Shown: positions 1 to 15,300, counted from the stretch's first letter. The stretch is DNA of 64,000 bases from Ulva prolifera (GCA_023078555.1 CM041199.1:9964099-10028098); one strand, 5' to 3'. Notes: a model not told the origin generated them from the letters alone. A program made the numbers and translations.

Positions 1-585
1 TTCCATTCTGGACATTGACCTCCATTCTGGACATTGACCTCCATCCTGGACATTGACCTCCATTCTGGACATTGACCTCCAGGACGGGTGAGACGGACAT
101 TGACCTCCATCCTGGACATTGACCTCCATTCTGGACATTGACCTCCAGGACGGGTGAGACGGACATTGACCTCCATCCTGGACATTGACCTCCATTCTGG
201 ACATTGACCTCCAGGACGGGTGAGACGGACATTGACCTCCATTCATGACATTGACCTCCATTTCCGACATTGACCTCCATTCTGGACATTGACCTCCATA
301 CTGGACATTGACCTCCATTCAGGACATTGACCTCCATTCTGGACATTGACCTCCATTCTGTACATTGACCTCCATTTCCGACATTGACCTCCATTCTGGA
401 CATTGACCTCCATTTTCGACATTGACCTCCATTCTGGACATTGACCTCCATTTCCGACATTGACCTCCATTCTGGACATTGACCTCCATGCTGGACATTG
501 ACCTCCATTCTGGACATTGACCTCCATTCTGGACATTGACCCCCATTCTGGACATTGACCTCCATTTCCAACATTGACCTCCATT
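1..585. repeat. Partial HOR at left edge, copy of 26,854-27,438
   Basis: The unit order (triple 66-bp cassette, attcatg, atttccg, attctgg, atactgg, attcagg, attctgg, attctgt and so on) matches 26,854-27,438 at an offset of 26,853. It shares the direct step atttccg-attctgg-atgctgg, whereas the 15.6-kb HOR has an extra attttcg-attctgg pair there. The window therefore opens inside an HOR. Confidence 0.8.
43..240. repeat. 66-bp triple cassette, copy 1
   Basis: Three perfect 66-bp cassettes, each made of an atcctgg unit (19), an attctgg unit (19) and the 28-bp aggacgggtgagacgg unit (28). They end at an attcatg unit whose next core is normal (attgacc). This triple is a landmark of the 2.3-3.9-kb HOR families and recurs at the positions listed below. 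Confidence 0.95.
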
Positions 586-2870
586 CTGGACATTGACCCC
601 CATACTGGACATTGAGCTCCATTTTCGACATTGACCTCCATTATGGACATTGACCTCCATTCTGGACATTGACCTCCATTCTGGACATTGACCTCCAAGA
701 CGGGTGAGACGGACATTGACCTCCATTCATGACATTAAACTCCATTTCCGACATTGACCTCCATTCTGGACATTGACCTCCATTTTCGAAATTGACCTCC
801 ATTCTGGACATTGACCTCCATACTGGACATTGACCTCCATTCGGGACATTGACCTCCATTCTTGACATTGACCTCCATTCTGGACATTGACCTCCATTCT
901 GGACATTGACCTCCATTTCCGACATTGACCTCCATTCTGGACATTGACCTCCATGCTGGACATTGACCTCCATTCTGGACATTGACCTCCATTCTGGACA
1001 TTGACCCCCATTCTGGACATTGACCTCCATTTCCAACATTGACCTCCATTCTGGACATTGACCTCCATTTTCGACATTGACCTCCATTCTGGACATTGAC
1101 CTCCATTCTGGACATTGACCTCCATGCTGGACATTGACCTCCATTCTGGACATTGACCTCCATTTCCGACATTGACCTCCATTCTGGACATTGACCTCCA
1201 TTTTCGACATTGACCTCCATTCTGGACATTGACCCCCATACTGGACATTGAGCTCCATTTTCGACATTGACCTCCATTATGGACATTGACCTCCATTCTG
1301 GACATTGACCTCCATGCTGGACATTGACCTCCATTCTGGACATTGACCTCCATGCTGGACATTGACCTCCATTCTGGACATTGACCTCCATTTTCGACAT
1401 TGACCTCCATTCTGGACATTGACCTCCATTTCCGACATTGACCTCCATTCAGGACATTGACCTCCATTTTCGACATTGACCTCCATACTGGACATTGACC
1501 TCCATGCTGGACATTGACCTCCATTCTGGACATTGACCTCCAGGACGGGTGAGACGGACATTGACCTCCATTCTGGACATTGACCTCCATTCTGGACATT
1601 GACCTCCATACTGGACATTGACTTCCATGCTGGACATTGACCTCCATTCTGGACATTGACCTCCAGGACGGGTGAGACGGACATTGACCTCCATTCATGA
1701 CATTAAACTACATTTCCGACATTGACCTCCATTCTGGACATTGACCTCCATTTCCGACATTGACCTCCATTCTGGACATTGACCTCCATTTTCGACATTG
1801 ACCTCCATTCTGGACATTGACCCCCATACTGGACATTGAGCTCCATTTTCGACATTGACCTCCATTATGGACATTGACCTCCATTCTGGACATTGACCTC
1901 CATGCTGGACATTGACCTCCATTCTGGACATTGACCTCCATGCTGGACATTGACCTCCATTCTGGACATTGACCTCCATTTTCGACATTGACCTCCATTC
2001 TGGACATTGACCTCCATTTCCGACATTGACCTCCATTCAGGACATTGACCTCCATTTTCGACATTGACCTCCATTCTGGACATTGACCCCCATACTGGAC
2101 ATTGAGCTCCATTTTCGACATTGACCTCCATTATGGACATTGACCTCCATTCTGGACATTGACCTCCATTCTGGACATTGACCTCCAAGACGGGTGAGAC
2201 GGACATTGACCTCCATTCATGACATTAAACTCCATTTCCGACATTGACCTCCATTCTGGACATTGACCTCCATTTTCGAAATTGACCTCCATTCTGGACA
2301 TTGACCTCCATACTGGACATTGACCTCCATTCGGGACATTGACCTCCATTCTTGACATTGACCTCCATTCTGGACATTGACCTCCATTCTGGACATTGAC
2401 CTCCATTATGGACATTGACCTCCATTCTGGACATTGACCTCCATACTGGACATTTACCTCCATTCTGGACATTGACCTCCATTCTCGACATTGACCTCCA
2501 TTCTCGACATTGACCTCCATTCTGGACATTGACCTCCATTTTCGACATTGACCTCCATTCTGGACATTGACCTCCATACTGGACATTGACCTCCATTCGG
2601 GACATTGACCTCCATTCTGGACATTGACCTCCATTCTGGACATTGACCTCCGTACTGGACATTGACCTCCATGCTGGACATTGACCTCCATTCTGGACAT
2701 TGACCTCCATCCTGGACATTGACCTCCATTCTGGACATTGACCTCCAGGACGGGTGAGACGGACATTGACCTCCATTCTGGACATTGACCTCCATTCTGG
2801 ACATTGACCTCCATACTGGACATTGACTTCCATGCTGGACATTGACCTCCATTCTGGACATTGACCTCCA
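571..2870. repeat. 2.3-kb segment duplicated at 7,968-10,267
   Basis: Offset 7,397. Base 570 differs from its counterpart (atttcca against attttcg). From 571 the unit order agrees, including gagctcc, taaactc, tttcgaaatt and attcggg-attcttg landmarks, until 2,871, where this copy enters a 28-bp unit and the other does not. I saw no mismatch in the parts I compared. Confidence 0.85.
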
Positions 2871-3676
2871 GGACGGGTGAGACGGACATTGACCTCCATT
2901 CATGACATTAAACTACATTTCCGACATTGACCTCCATTCTGGACATTGACCTCCATTTCCGACATTGACCTCCATTCTGGACATTGACCTCCATTCTGGA
3001 CATTGACCTCCATCCTGGACATTGACCTCCATTCTGGACATTGACCTCCATTCTGGACATTGACCTCCATTTTCGACATTGACCTCCATTCTGGACATTG
3101 ACCTCCATGCTGGACATGGACCTCCATTCTGGACATTGACCTCCAGGACGGGTGAGACGGACATTGACCTCCATTCATGACATTAAACTACATTTCCGAC
3201 ATTGACCTCCATTCTGGACATTGACCTCCATCCTGGACATTGACCTCCATCCTGGACATTGACCTCCATTCTGGACATTGACCTCCAGGACGGGTGAGAC
3301 GGACATTGACCTCCATTCATGACATTGACCTCCATTTCCGACATTGACCTCCATTCTGGACATTGACCTCCATACTGGACATTGACCTCCATTTCCGACA
3401 TTGACCTCCATTCTGGACATTGACCTCCATTTTCGACATTGACCTCCATTCTGGACATTGACCTCCATTCTGGACATTGACCTCCATGCTGGACATTGAC
3501 CTCCATTCTGGACATTGACCTCCATTTTCGACATTGACCTCCATTCTGGACATTGACCTCCATTTCCGACATTGACCTCCATTCAGGACATTGACCTCCA
3601 TTTTCGACATTGACCTCCATTCTGGACATTGACCCCCATACTGGACATTGAGCTCCATTTTCGACATTGACCTCCA
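2131..3676. repeat. Alpha HOR copy 1 (1,546 bp)
   Basis: Starts at an attatgg unit. Order of landmarks: a 28-bp aagacggg unit, attcatg-taaactc, tttcgaaatt, attcggg-attcttg, tttacc core, a ccgtactgg variant, two 28-bp units, attcatg-taaacta, catggacc, a second taaacta, then attcatg-attgacc. The next copy repeats this order but is 66 bp longer. Confidence 0.85.
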
Positions 3677-5288
3677 TTATGGACATTGACCTCCATTCTG
3701 GACATTGACCTCCATTCTGGACATTGACCTCCAAGACGGGTGAGACGGACATTGACCTCCATTCATGACATTAAACTCCATTTCCGACATTGACCTCCAT
3801 TCTGGACATTGACCTCCATTTTCGAAATTGACCTCCATTCTGGACATTGACCTCCATACTGGACATTGACCTCCATTCGGGACATTGACCTCCATTCTTG
3901 ACATTGACCTCCATTCTGGACATTGACCTCCATTCTGGACATTGACCTCCATTATGGACATTGACCTCCATTCTGGACATTGACCTCCATACTGGACATT
4001 TACCTCCATTCTGGACATTGACCTCCATTCTCGACATTGACCTCCATTCTCGACATTGACCTCCATTCTGGACATTGACCTCCATTTTCGACATTGACCT
4101 CCATTCTGGACATTGACCTCCATACTGGACATTGACCTCCATTCGGGACATTGACCTCCATTCTGGACATTGACCTCCATTCTGGACATTGACCTCCGTA
4201 CTGGACATTGACCTCCATGCTGGACATTGACCTCCATTCTGGACATTGACCTCCATCCTGGACATTGACCTCCATTCTGGACATTGACCTCCAGGACGGG
4301 TGAGACGGACATTGACCTCCATTCTGGACATTGACCTCCATTCTGGACATTGACCTCCATACTGGACATTGACTTCCATGCTGGACATTGACCTCCATTC
4401 TGGACATTGACCTCCAGGACGGGTGAGACGGACATTGACCTCCATTCATGACATTAAACTACATTTCCGACATTGACCTCCATTCTGGACATTGACCTCC
4501 ATTTCCGACATTGACCTCCATTCTGGACATTGACCTCCATTCTGGACATTGACCTCCATCCTGGACATTGACCTCCATTCCGGACATTGACCTCCATTCT
4601 GGACATTGACCTCCATTTTCGACATTGACCTCCATTCTGGACATTGACCTCCATGCTGGACATGGACCTCCATTCTGGACATTGACCTCCAGGACGGGTG
4701 AGACGGACATTGACCTCCATTCATGACATTAAACTACATTTCCGACATTGACCTCCATTCTGGACATTGACCTCCATCCTGGACATTGACCTCCATCCTG
4801 GACATTGACCTCCATTCTGGACATTGACCTCCAGGACGGGTGAGACGGACATTGACCTCCATCCTGGAGATTGACCTCCATTCTGGACATTGACCTCCAG
4901 GACGGGTGAGACGGACATTGACCTCCATTCATGACATTGACCTCCATTTCCGACATTGACCTCCATTCTGGACATTGACCTCCATACTGGACATTGACCT
5001 CCATTTCCGACATTGACCTCCATTCTGGACATTGACCTCCATTTTCGACATTGACCTCCATTCTGGACATTGACCTCCATTCTGGACATTGACCTCCATG
5101 CTGGACATTGACCTCCATTCTGGACATTGACCTCCATTTTCGACATTGACCTCCATTCTGGACATTGACCTCCATTTCCGACATTGACCTCCATTCAGGA
5201 CATTGACCTCCATTTTCGACATTGACCTCCATTCTGGACATTGACCCCCATACTGGACATTGAGCTCCATTTTCGACATTGACCTCCA
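3677..5288. repeat. Alpha HOR copy 2 (1,612 bp)
   Basis: Same unit order as copy 1 plus one extra 66-bp cassette, in which atcctgg is followed by a variant core (gagattgacc). The 66-bp gain equals 19+19+28, so copy number of the small cassette changes inside the larger HOR. One private change, attccgg near 4,576, is not in copies 1 or 3. Confidence 0.85.
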
Positions 5289-7727
5289 TTATGGACATTG
5301 ACCTCCATTCTGGACATTGACCTCCATTCTGGACATTGACCTCCAAGACGGGTGAGACGGACATTGACCTCCATTCATGACATTAAACTCCATTTCCGAC
5401 ATTGACCTCCATTCTGGACATTGACCTCCATTTTCGAAATTGACCTCCATTCTGGACATTGACCTCCATACTGGACATTGACCTCCATTCGGGACATTGA
5501 CCTCCATTCTTGACATTGACCTCCATTCTGGACATTGACCTCCATTCTGGACATTGACCTCCATTATGGACATTGACCTCCATTCTGGACATTGACCTCC
5601 ATACTGGACATTTACCTCCATTCTGGACATTGACCTCCATTCTCGACATTGACCTCCATTCTCGACATTGACCTCCATTCTGGACATTGACCTCCATTTT
5701 CGACATTGACCTCCATTCTGGACATTGACCTCCATACTGGACATTGACCTCCATTCGGGACATTGACCTCCATTCTGGACATTGACCTCCATTCTGGACA
5801 TTGACCTCCGTACTGGACATTGACCTCCATGCTGGACATTGACCTCCATTCTGGACATTGACCTCCATCCTGGACATTGACCTCCATTCTGGACATTGAC
5901 CTCCAGGACGGGTGAGACGGACATTGACCTCCATTCTGGACATTGACCTCCATTCTGGACATTGACCTCCATACTGGACATTGACTTCCATGCTGGACAT
6001 TGACCTCCATTCTGGACATTGACCTCCAGGACGGGTGAGACGGACATTGACCTCCATTCATGACATTAAACTACATTTCCGACATTGACCTCCATTCTGG
6101 ACATTGACCTCCATTTCCGACATTGACCTCCATTCTGGACATTGACCTCCATTCTGGACATTGACCTCCATCCTGGACATTGACCTCCATTCTGGACATT
6201 GACCTCCATTCTGGACATTGACCTCCATTTTCGACATTGACCTCCATTCTGGACATTGACCTCCATGCTGGACATGGACCTCCATTCTGGACATTGACCT
6301 CCAGGACGGGTGAGACGGACATTGACCTCCATTCATGACATTAAACTACATTTCCGACATTGACCTCCATTCTGGACATTGACCTCCATCCTGGACATTG
6401 ACCTCCATCCTGGACATTGACCTCCATTCTGGACATTGACCTCCAGGACGGGTGAGACGGACATTGACCTCCATCCTGGAGATTGACCTCCATTCTGGAC
6501 ATTGACCTCCAGGACGGGTGAGACGGACATTGACCTCCATTCATGACATTGACCTCCATTTCCGACATTGACCTCCATTCTGGACATTGACCTCCATACT
6601 GGACATTGACCTCCATTTCCGACATTGACCTCCATTCTGGACATTGACCTCCATTCTGTACATTGACCTCCATTTCCGACATTGACCTCCATTTTCGACA
6701 TTGACCTCCATTCTGGACATTGACCTCCATTCTCGACATTGACCTCCATTCTGGACATTGACCTCCATCCTGGTCATTGACCTCCATTCTGGACATTGAC
6801 CTCCATTTCCGACATTGACCTCCATTTTCGACATTGACCTCCATTCTGGACATTGACCTCCATTCTCGACATTGACCTCCATTCTGGACATTGACCTCCA
6901 TGCTGGACATTGACCTCCATTCTGGACATTGACCTCCATTCTGGACATTGACCTCCATGCTGGACATTGACCTCCATTCTGGACATTGACCTCCATTCTG
7001 GACATTGACCTCCATCTGGACATTGACCTCCATTCTGGACATTGACCTCCATCTGGACATTGACCTCCATTCTCGACATTGACCTCCATTCGGGACATTG
7101 ACCTCCATGCTGGACATTGACCTCCATTCTGGACATTGACCTCAATTCTGGACATTGACCTCCATTCTCGACATTGACCTCCATTCTCGACATTGACCTC
7201 CATTCGGGACATTGACCTCCATTTCCGACATTGACCTCCATTCTGGACATTGACCTCCATTCTGGACATTGACCTCCATTTTCGACATTGACCTCCATTC
7301 TGGACATTGACCTCCATACTGGACATTGACCTCCATTCGGGACATTGACCTCCATTCTGGACATTGACCTCCATTCTGGACATTGACCTCCATACTGGAC
7401 ATTGACCTCCATGCTGGACATTGACCTCCATTCTGGACATTGACCTCCAGGACGGGTGAGACGGACATTGACCTCCATTCTGGACATTGACCTCCATTCT
7501 GGACATTGACCTCCATACTGGACATTGACTTCCATGCTGGACATTGACCTCCATTCTGGACATTGACCTCCAGGACGGGTGAGACGGACATTGACCTCCA
7601 TTCATGACATTAAACTACATTTCCGACATTGACCTCCATTCTGGACATTGACCTCCATTTCCGACATTGACCTCCATTCTGGACATTGACCTCCATTCTG
7701 GACATTGACCTCCATCCTGGACATTGA
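5289..7727. repeat. Composite block, reference copy (alpha HOR plus beta segment)
   Basis: 5,289 to about 6,654 follows alpha copy 2. After that an attctgt unit replaces the expected attttcg and a distinct beta segment runs to about 7,727. Beta is marked by cctggtcattg, several attctcg units, two 18-bp units (atctgg) near 7,014 and 7,052, and a cctcaattctgg core variant near 7,142. The same composite occurs at 13,331, 28,296, 39,367 and 61,367. Confidence 0.85.
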
Positions 7728-7967
7728 CCCCCATTCTGGACATTGACCTCCATTTCCGACATTGACCTCCATTCTGGACATTGACCTCCATTTTCGACAT
7801 TGACCTCCATTCTGGACATTGACCTCCATTCTGGACATTGACCTCCATGCTGGACATTGACCTCCATTCTGGACATTGACCTCCATTTTCGACATTGACC
7901 TCCATTCTGGACATTGACCTCCATTTCCGACATTGACCTCCATTCAGGACATTGACCTCCATTTTCG

Positions 7968-10267
7968 ACATTGACCTCCATTCTGGACATTGACCCCCAT
8001 ACTGGACATTGAGCTCCATTTTCGACATTGACCTCCATTATGGACATTGACCTCCATTCTGGACATTGACCTCCATTCTGGACATTGACCTCCAAGACGG
8101 GTGAGACGGACATTGACCTCCATTCATGACATTAAACTCCATTTCCGACATTGACCTCCATTCTGGACATTGACCTCCATTTTCGAAATTGACCTCCATT
8201 CTGGACATTGACCTCCATACTGGACATTGACCTCCATTCGGGACATTGACCTCCATTCTTGACATTGACCTCCATTCTGGACATTGACCTCCATTCTGGA
8301 CATTGACCTCCATTTCCGACATTGACCTCCATTCTGGACATTGACCTCCATGCTGGACATTGACCTCCATTCTGGACATTGACCTCCATTCTGGACATTG
8401 ACCCCCATTCTGGACATTGACCTCCATTTCCAACATTGACCTCCATTCTGGACATTGACCTCCATTTTCGACATTGACCTCCATTCTGGACATTGACCTC
8501 CATTCTGGACATTGACCTCCATGCTGGACATTGACCTCCATTCTGGACATTGACCTCCATTTCCGACATTGACCTCCATTCTGGACATTGACCTCCATTT
8601 TCGACATTGACCTCCATTCTGGACATTGACCCCCATACTGGACATTGAGCTCCATTTTCGACATTGACCTCCATTATGGACATTGACCTCCATTCTGGAC
8701 ATTGACCTCCATGCTGGACATTGACCTCCATTCTGGACATTGACCTCCATGCTGGACATTGACCTCCATTCTGGACATTGACCTCCATTTTCGACATTGA
8801 CCTCCATTCTGGACATTGACCTCCATTTCCGACATTGACCTCCATTCAGGACATTGACCTCCATTTTCGACATTGACCTCCATACTGGACATTGACCTCC
8901 ATGCTGGACATTGACCTCCATTCTGGACATTGACCTCCAGGACGGGTGAGACGGACATTGACCTCCATTCTGGACATTGACCTCCATTCTGGACATTGAC
9001 CTCCATACTGGACATTGACTTCCATGCTGGACATTGACCTCCATTCTGGACATTGACCTCCAGGACGGGTGAGACGGACATTGACCTCCATTCATGACAT
9101 TAAACTACATTTCCGACATTGACCTCCATTCTGGACATTGACCTCCATTTCCGACATTGACCTCCATTCTGGACATTGACCTCCATTTTCGACATTGACC
9201 TCCATTCTGGACATTGACCCCCATACTGGACATTGAGCTCCATTTTCGACATTGACCTCCATTATGGACATTGACCTCCATTCTGGACATTGACCTCCAT
9301 GCTGGACATTGACCTCCATTCTGGACATTGACCTCCATGCTGGACATTGACCTCCATTCTGGACATTGACCTCCATTTTCGACATTGACCTCCATTCTGG
9401 ACATTGACCTCCATTTCCGACATTGACCTCCATTCAGGACATTGACCTCCATTTTCGACATTGACCTCCATTCTGGACATTGACCCCCATACTGGACATT
9501 GAGCTCCATTTTCGACATTGACCTCCATTATGGACATTGACCTCCATTCTGGACATTGACCTCCATTCTGGACATTGACCTCCAAGACGGGTGAGACGGA
9601 CATTGACCTCCATTCATGACATTAAACTCCATTTCCGACATTGACCTCCATTCTGGACATTGACCTCCATTTTCGAAATTGACCTCCATTCTGGACATTG
9701 ACCTCCATACTGGACATTGACCTCCATTCGGGACATTGACCTCCATTCTTGACATTGACCTCCATTCTGGACATTGACCTCCATTCTGGACATTGACCTC
9801 CATTATGGACATTGACCTCCATTCTGGACATTGACCTCCATACTGGACATTTACCTCCATTCTGGACATTGACCTCCATTCTCGACATTGACCTCCATTC
9901 TCGACATTGACCTCCATTCTGGACATTGACCTCCATTTTCGACATTGACCTCCATTCTGGACATTGACCTCCATACTGGACATTGACCTCCATTCGGGAC
10001 ATTGACCTCCATTCTGGACATTGACCTCCATTCTGGACATTGACCTCCGTACTGGACATTGACCTCCATGCTGGACATTGACCTCCATTCTGGACATTGA
10101 CCTCCATCCTGGACATTGACCTCCATTCTGGACATTGACCTCCAGGACGGGTGAGACGGACATTGACCTCCATTCTGGACATTGACCTCCATTCTGGACA
10201 TTGACCTCCATACTGGACATTGACTTCCATGCTGGACATTGACCTCCATTCTGGACATTGACCTCCA
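7968..10267. repeat. Second copy of the 571-2,870 segment
   Basis: Same unit sequence at offset 7,397. It leaves the match at 10,268, where attctgg replaces the expected 28-bp unit. The sequence then continues with atcctgg, attttcg and catggacc units like those around 2,990-3,170. This looks like a jump between two alpha-type positions. Confidence 0.85.
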
Positions 10268-10396
10268 TTCTGGACATTGACCTCCATCCTGGACATTGAC
10301 CTCCATTCTGGACATTGACCTCCATTCTGGACATTGACCTCCATTTTCGACATTGACCTCCATTCTGGACATTGACCTCCATGCTGGACATGGACC

Positions 10397-11330
10397 TCCA
10401 TTCTGGACATTGACCTCCAGGACGGGTGAGACGGACATTGACCTCCATTCATGACATTAAACTACATTTCCGACATTGACCTCCATTCTGGACATTGACC
10501 TCCATTTCCGACATTGACCTCCATTCTGGACATTGACCTCCATTCTGGACATTGACCTCCATCCTGGACATTGACCTCCATTCTGGACATTGACCTCCAT
10601 TCTGGACATTGACCTCCATTTTCGACATTGACCTCCATTCTGGACATTGACCTCCATGCTGGACATGGACCTCCATTCTGGACATTGACCTCCAGGACGG
10701 GTGAGACGGACATTGACCTCCATTCATGACATTAAACTACATTTCCGACATTGACCTCCATTCTGGACATTGACCTCCATCCTGGACATTGACCTCCATC
10801 CTGGACATTGACCTCCATTCTGGACATTGACCTCCAGGACGGGTGAGACGGACATTGACCTCCATCCTGGAGATTGACCTCCATTCTGGACATTGACCTC
10901 CAGGACGGGTGAGACGGACATTGACCTCCATTCATGACATTGACCTCCATTTCCGACATTGACCTCCATTCTGGACATTGACCTCCATACTGGACATTGA
11001 CCTCCATTTCCGACATTGACCTCCATTCTGGACATTGACCTCCATTTTCGACATTGACCTCCATTCTGGACATTGACCTCCATTCTGGACATTGACCTCC
11101 ATGCTGGACATTGACCTCCATTCTGGACATTGACCTCCATTTTCGACATTGACCTCCATTCTGGACATTGACCTCCATTTCCGACATTGACCTCCATTCA
11201 GGACATTGACCTCCATTTTCGACATTGACCTCCATTCTGGACATTGACCCCCATACTGGACATTGAGCTCCATTTTCGACATTGACCTCCATTATGGACA
11301 TTGACCTCCATTCTGGACATTGACCTCCAT
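10397..11330. repeat. Partial alpha HOR, matches 4,394-5,327
   Basis: Offset 6,003. It includes both taaacta landmarks, the catggacc core, the gagattg cassette and the gaccccc/gagctcc pair. At least one mismatch is visible: attctgg here against attccgg near 4,576. The match stops at an attcggg unit near 11,333. Confidence 0.75.
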
Positions 11331-12303
11331 TCGGGACATTGACCTCCATTCTGGACATTGACCTCCATTCTGGACATTGACCTCCAGGACGGGTGAGACG
11401 GACATTGACCTCCATTCTGGACATTGACCTCCATTCTGGACATTGACCTCCATACTGGACATTGACTTCCATGCTGGACATTGACCTCCATTCTGGACAT
11501 TGACCTCCAGGACGGGTGAGACGGACATTGACCTCCATTCATGACATTAAACTACATTTCCGACATTGACCTCCATTCTGGACATTGACCTCCATTTCCG
11601 ACATTGACCTCCATTCTGGACATTGACCTCCATTCTGGACATTGACCTCCATCCTGGACATTGACCTCCATTCCGGACATTGACCTCCATTCTGGACATT
11701 GACCTCCATTCTGGACATTGACCTCCATTATGGACATTGACCTCCATTCTGGACATTGACCTCCATACTGGACATTTACCTCCATTCTGGACATTGACCT
11801 CCATTCTCGACATTGACCTCCATTCTCGACATTGACCTCCATTCTGGACATTGACCTCCATTTTCGACATTGACCTCCATTCTGGACATTGACCTCCATT
11901 ATGGACATTGACCTCCATTCTGGACATTGACCTCCATACTGGACATTGACCTCCATTCATGACATTAAACTACATTTCCGACATTGACCTCCATTCTGGA
12001 CATTGACCTCCATTTCCGACATTGACCTCCATTCTGGACATTGACCTCCATTCTGGACATTGACCTCCATTCGGGACATTGACCTCCATTCTTGACATTG
12101 ACCTCCATTCTGGACATTGACCTCCATTCTGGACATTGACCTCCATTATGGACATTGACCTCCATTCTGGACATTGACCTCCATACTGGACATTTACCTC
12201 CATTCTGGACATTGACCTCCATTCTCGACATTGACCTCCATTCTCGACATTGACCTCCATTCTGGACATTGACCTCCATTCTGGACATTGACCTCCATTT
12301 TCG
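11331..12303. repeat. Mosaic of short HOR pieces
   Basis: Continuous 19-bp repeats whose order switches among several HOR contexts. The run attatgg-attctgg-atactgg-tttacc-attctgg-attctcg-attctcg appears twice (about 11,730-11,850 and 12,145-12,260), and two taaacta landmarks lie only about 420 bp apart. No longer block of the window matches it throughout. Confidence 0.6.
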
Positions 12304-15300
12304 ACATTGACCTCCATTCTGGACATTGACCTCCAGGACGGGTGAGACGGACATTGACCTCCATTCTGGACATTGACCTCCATTCTGGACATTGACCTCC
12401 ATACTGGACATTGACTTCCATGCTGGACATTGACCTCCATTCTGGACATTGACCTCCAGGACGGGTGAGACGGACATTGACCTCCATTCATGACATTAAA
12501 CTACATTTCCGACATTGACCTCCATTCTGGACATTGACCTCCATTTCCGACATTGACCTCCATTCTGGACATTGACCTCCATTCTGGACATTGACCTCCA
12601 TCCTGGACATTGACCTCCATTCCGGACATTGACCTCCATTCTGGACATTGACCTCCATTTTCGACATTGACCTCCATTCTGGACATTGACCTCCATGCTG
12701 GACATGGACCTCCATTCTGGACATTGACCTCCAGGACGGGTGAGACGGACATTGACCTCCATTCATGACATTAAACTACATTTCCGACATTGACCTCCAT
12801 TCTGGACATTGACCTCCATCCTGGACATTGACCTCCATCCTGGACATTGACCTCCATTCTGGACATTGACCTCCAGGACGGGTGAGACGGACATTGACCT
12901 CCATCCTGGAGATTGACCTCCATTCTGGACATTGACCTCCAGGACGGGTGAGACGGACATTGACCTCCATTCATGACATTGACCTCCATTTCCGACATTG
13001 ACCTCCATTCTGGACATTGACCTCCATACTGGACATTGACCTCCATTTCCGACATTGACCTCCATTCTGGACATTGACCTCCATTTTCGACATTGACCTC
13101 CATTCTGGACATTGACCTCCATTCTGGACATTGACCTCCATGCTGGACATTGACCTCCATTCTGGACATTGACCTCCATTTTCGACATTGACCTCCATTC
13201 TGGACATTGACCTCCATTTCCGACATTGACCTCCATTCAGGACATTGACCTCCATTTTCGACATTGACCTCCATTCTGGACATTGACCCCCATACTGGAC
13301 ATTGAGCTCCATTTTCGACATTGACCTCCATTATGGACATTGACCTCCATTCTGGACATTGACCTCCATTCTGGACATTGACCTCCAAGACGGGTGAGAC
13401 GGACATTGACCTCCATTCATGACATTAAACTCCATTTCCGACATTGACCTCCATTCTGGACATTGACCTCCATTTTCGAAATTGACCTCCATTCTGGACA
13501 TTGACCTCCATACTGGACATTGACCTCCATTCGGGACATTGACCTCCATTCTTGACATTGACCTCCATTCTGGACATTGACCTCCATTCTGGACATTGAC
13601 CTCCATTATGGACATTGACCTCCATTCTGGACATTGACCTCCATACTGGACATTTACCTCCATTCTGGACATTGACCTCCATTCTCGACATTGACCTCCA
13701 TTCTCGACATTGACCTCCATTCTGGACATTGACCTCCATTTTCGACATTGACCTCCATTCTGGACATTGACCTCCATACTGGACATTGACCTCCATTCGG
13801 GACATTGACCTCCATTCTGGACATTGACCTCCATTCTGGACATTGACCTCCGTACTGGACATTGACCTCCATGCTGGACATTGACCTCCATTCTGGACAT
13901 TGACCTCCATCCTGGACATTGACCTCCATTCTGGACATTGACCTCCAGGACGGGTGAGACGGACATTGACCTCCATTCTGGACATTGACCTCCATTCTGG
14001 ACATTGACCTCCATACTGGACATTGACTTCCATGCTGGACATTGACCTCCATTCTGGACATTGACCTCCAGGACGGGTGAGACGGACATTGACCTCCATT
14101 CATGACATTAAACTACATTTCCGACATTGACCTCCATTCTGGACATTGACCTCCATTTCCGACATTGACCTCCATTCTGGACATTGACCTCCATTCTGGA
14201 CATTGACCTCCATCCTGGACATTGACCTCCATTCTGGACATTGACCTCCATTCTGGACATTGACCTCCATTTTCGACATTGACCTCCATTCTGGACATTG
14301 ACCTCCATGCTGGACATGGACCTCCATTCTGGACATTGACCTCCAGGACGGGTGAGACGGACATTGACCTCCATTCATGACATTAAACTACATTTCCGAC
14401 ATTGACCTCCATTCTGGACATTGACCTCCATCCTGGACATTGACCTCCATCCTGGACATTGACCTCCATTCTGGACATTGACCTCCAGGACGGGTGAGAC
14501 GGACATTGACCTCCATCCTGGAGATTGACCTCCATTCTGGACATTGACCTCCAGGACGGGTGAGACGGACATTGACCTCCATTCATGACATTGACCTCCA
14601 TTTCCGACATTGACCTCCATTCTGGACATTGACCTCCATACTGGACATTGACCTCCATTTCCGACATTGACCTCCATTCTGGACATTGACCTCCATTCTG
14701 TACATTGACCTCCATTTCCGACATTGACCTCCATTTTCGACATTGACCTCCATTCTGGACATTGACCTCCATTCTCGACATTGACCTCCATTCTGGACAT
14801 TGACCTCCATCCTGGTCATTGACCTCCATTCTGGACATTGACCTCCATTTCCGACATTGACCTCCATTTTCGACATTGACCTCCATTCTGGACATTGACC
14901 TCCATTCTCGACATTGACCTCCATTCTGGACATTGACCTCCATGCTGGACATTGACCTCCATTCTGGACATTGACCTCCATTCTGGACATTGACCTCCAT
15001 GCTGGACATTGACCTCCATTGACCTCCATCTGGACATTGACCTCCATCTGGACATTGACCTCCATTCTGGACATTGACCTCCATCTGGACATTGACCTCC
15101 ATTCTCGACATTGACCTCCATTCGGGACATTGACCTCCATGCTGGACATTGACCTCCATTCTGGACATTGACCTCAATTCTGGACATTGACCTCCATTCT
15201 CGACATTGACCTCCATTCTCGACATTGACCTCCATTCGGGACATTGACCTCCATTTCCGACATTGACCTCCATTCTGGACATTGACCTCCATTCTGGACA

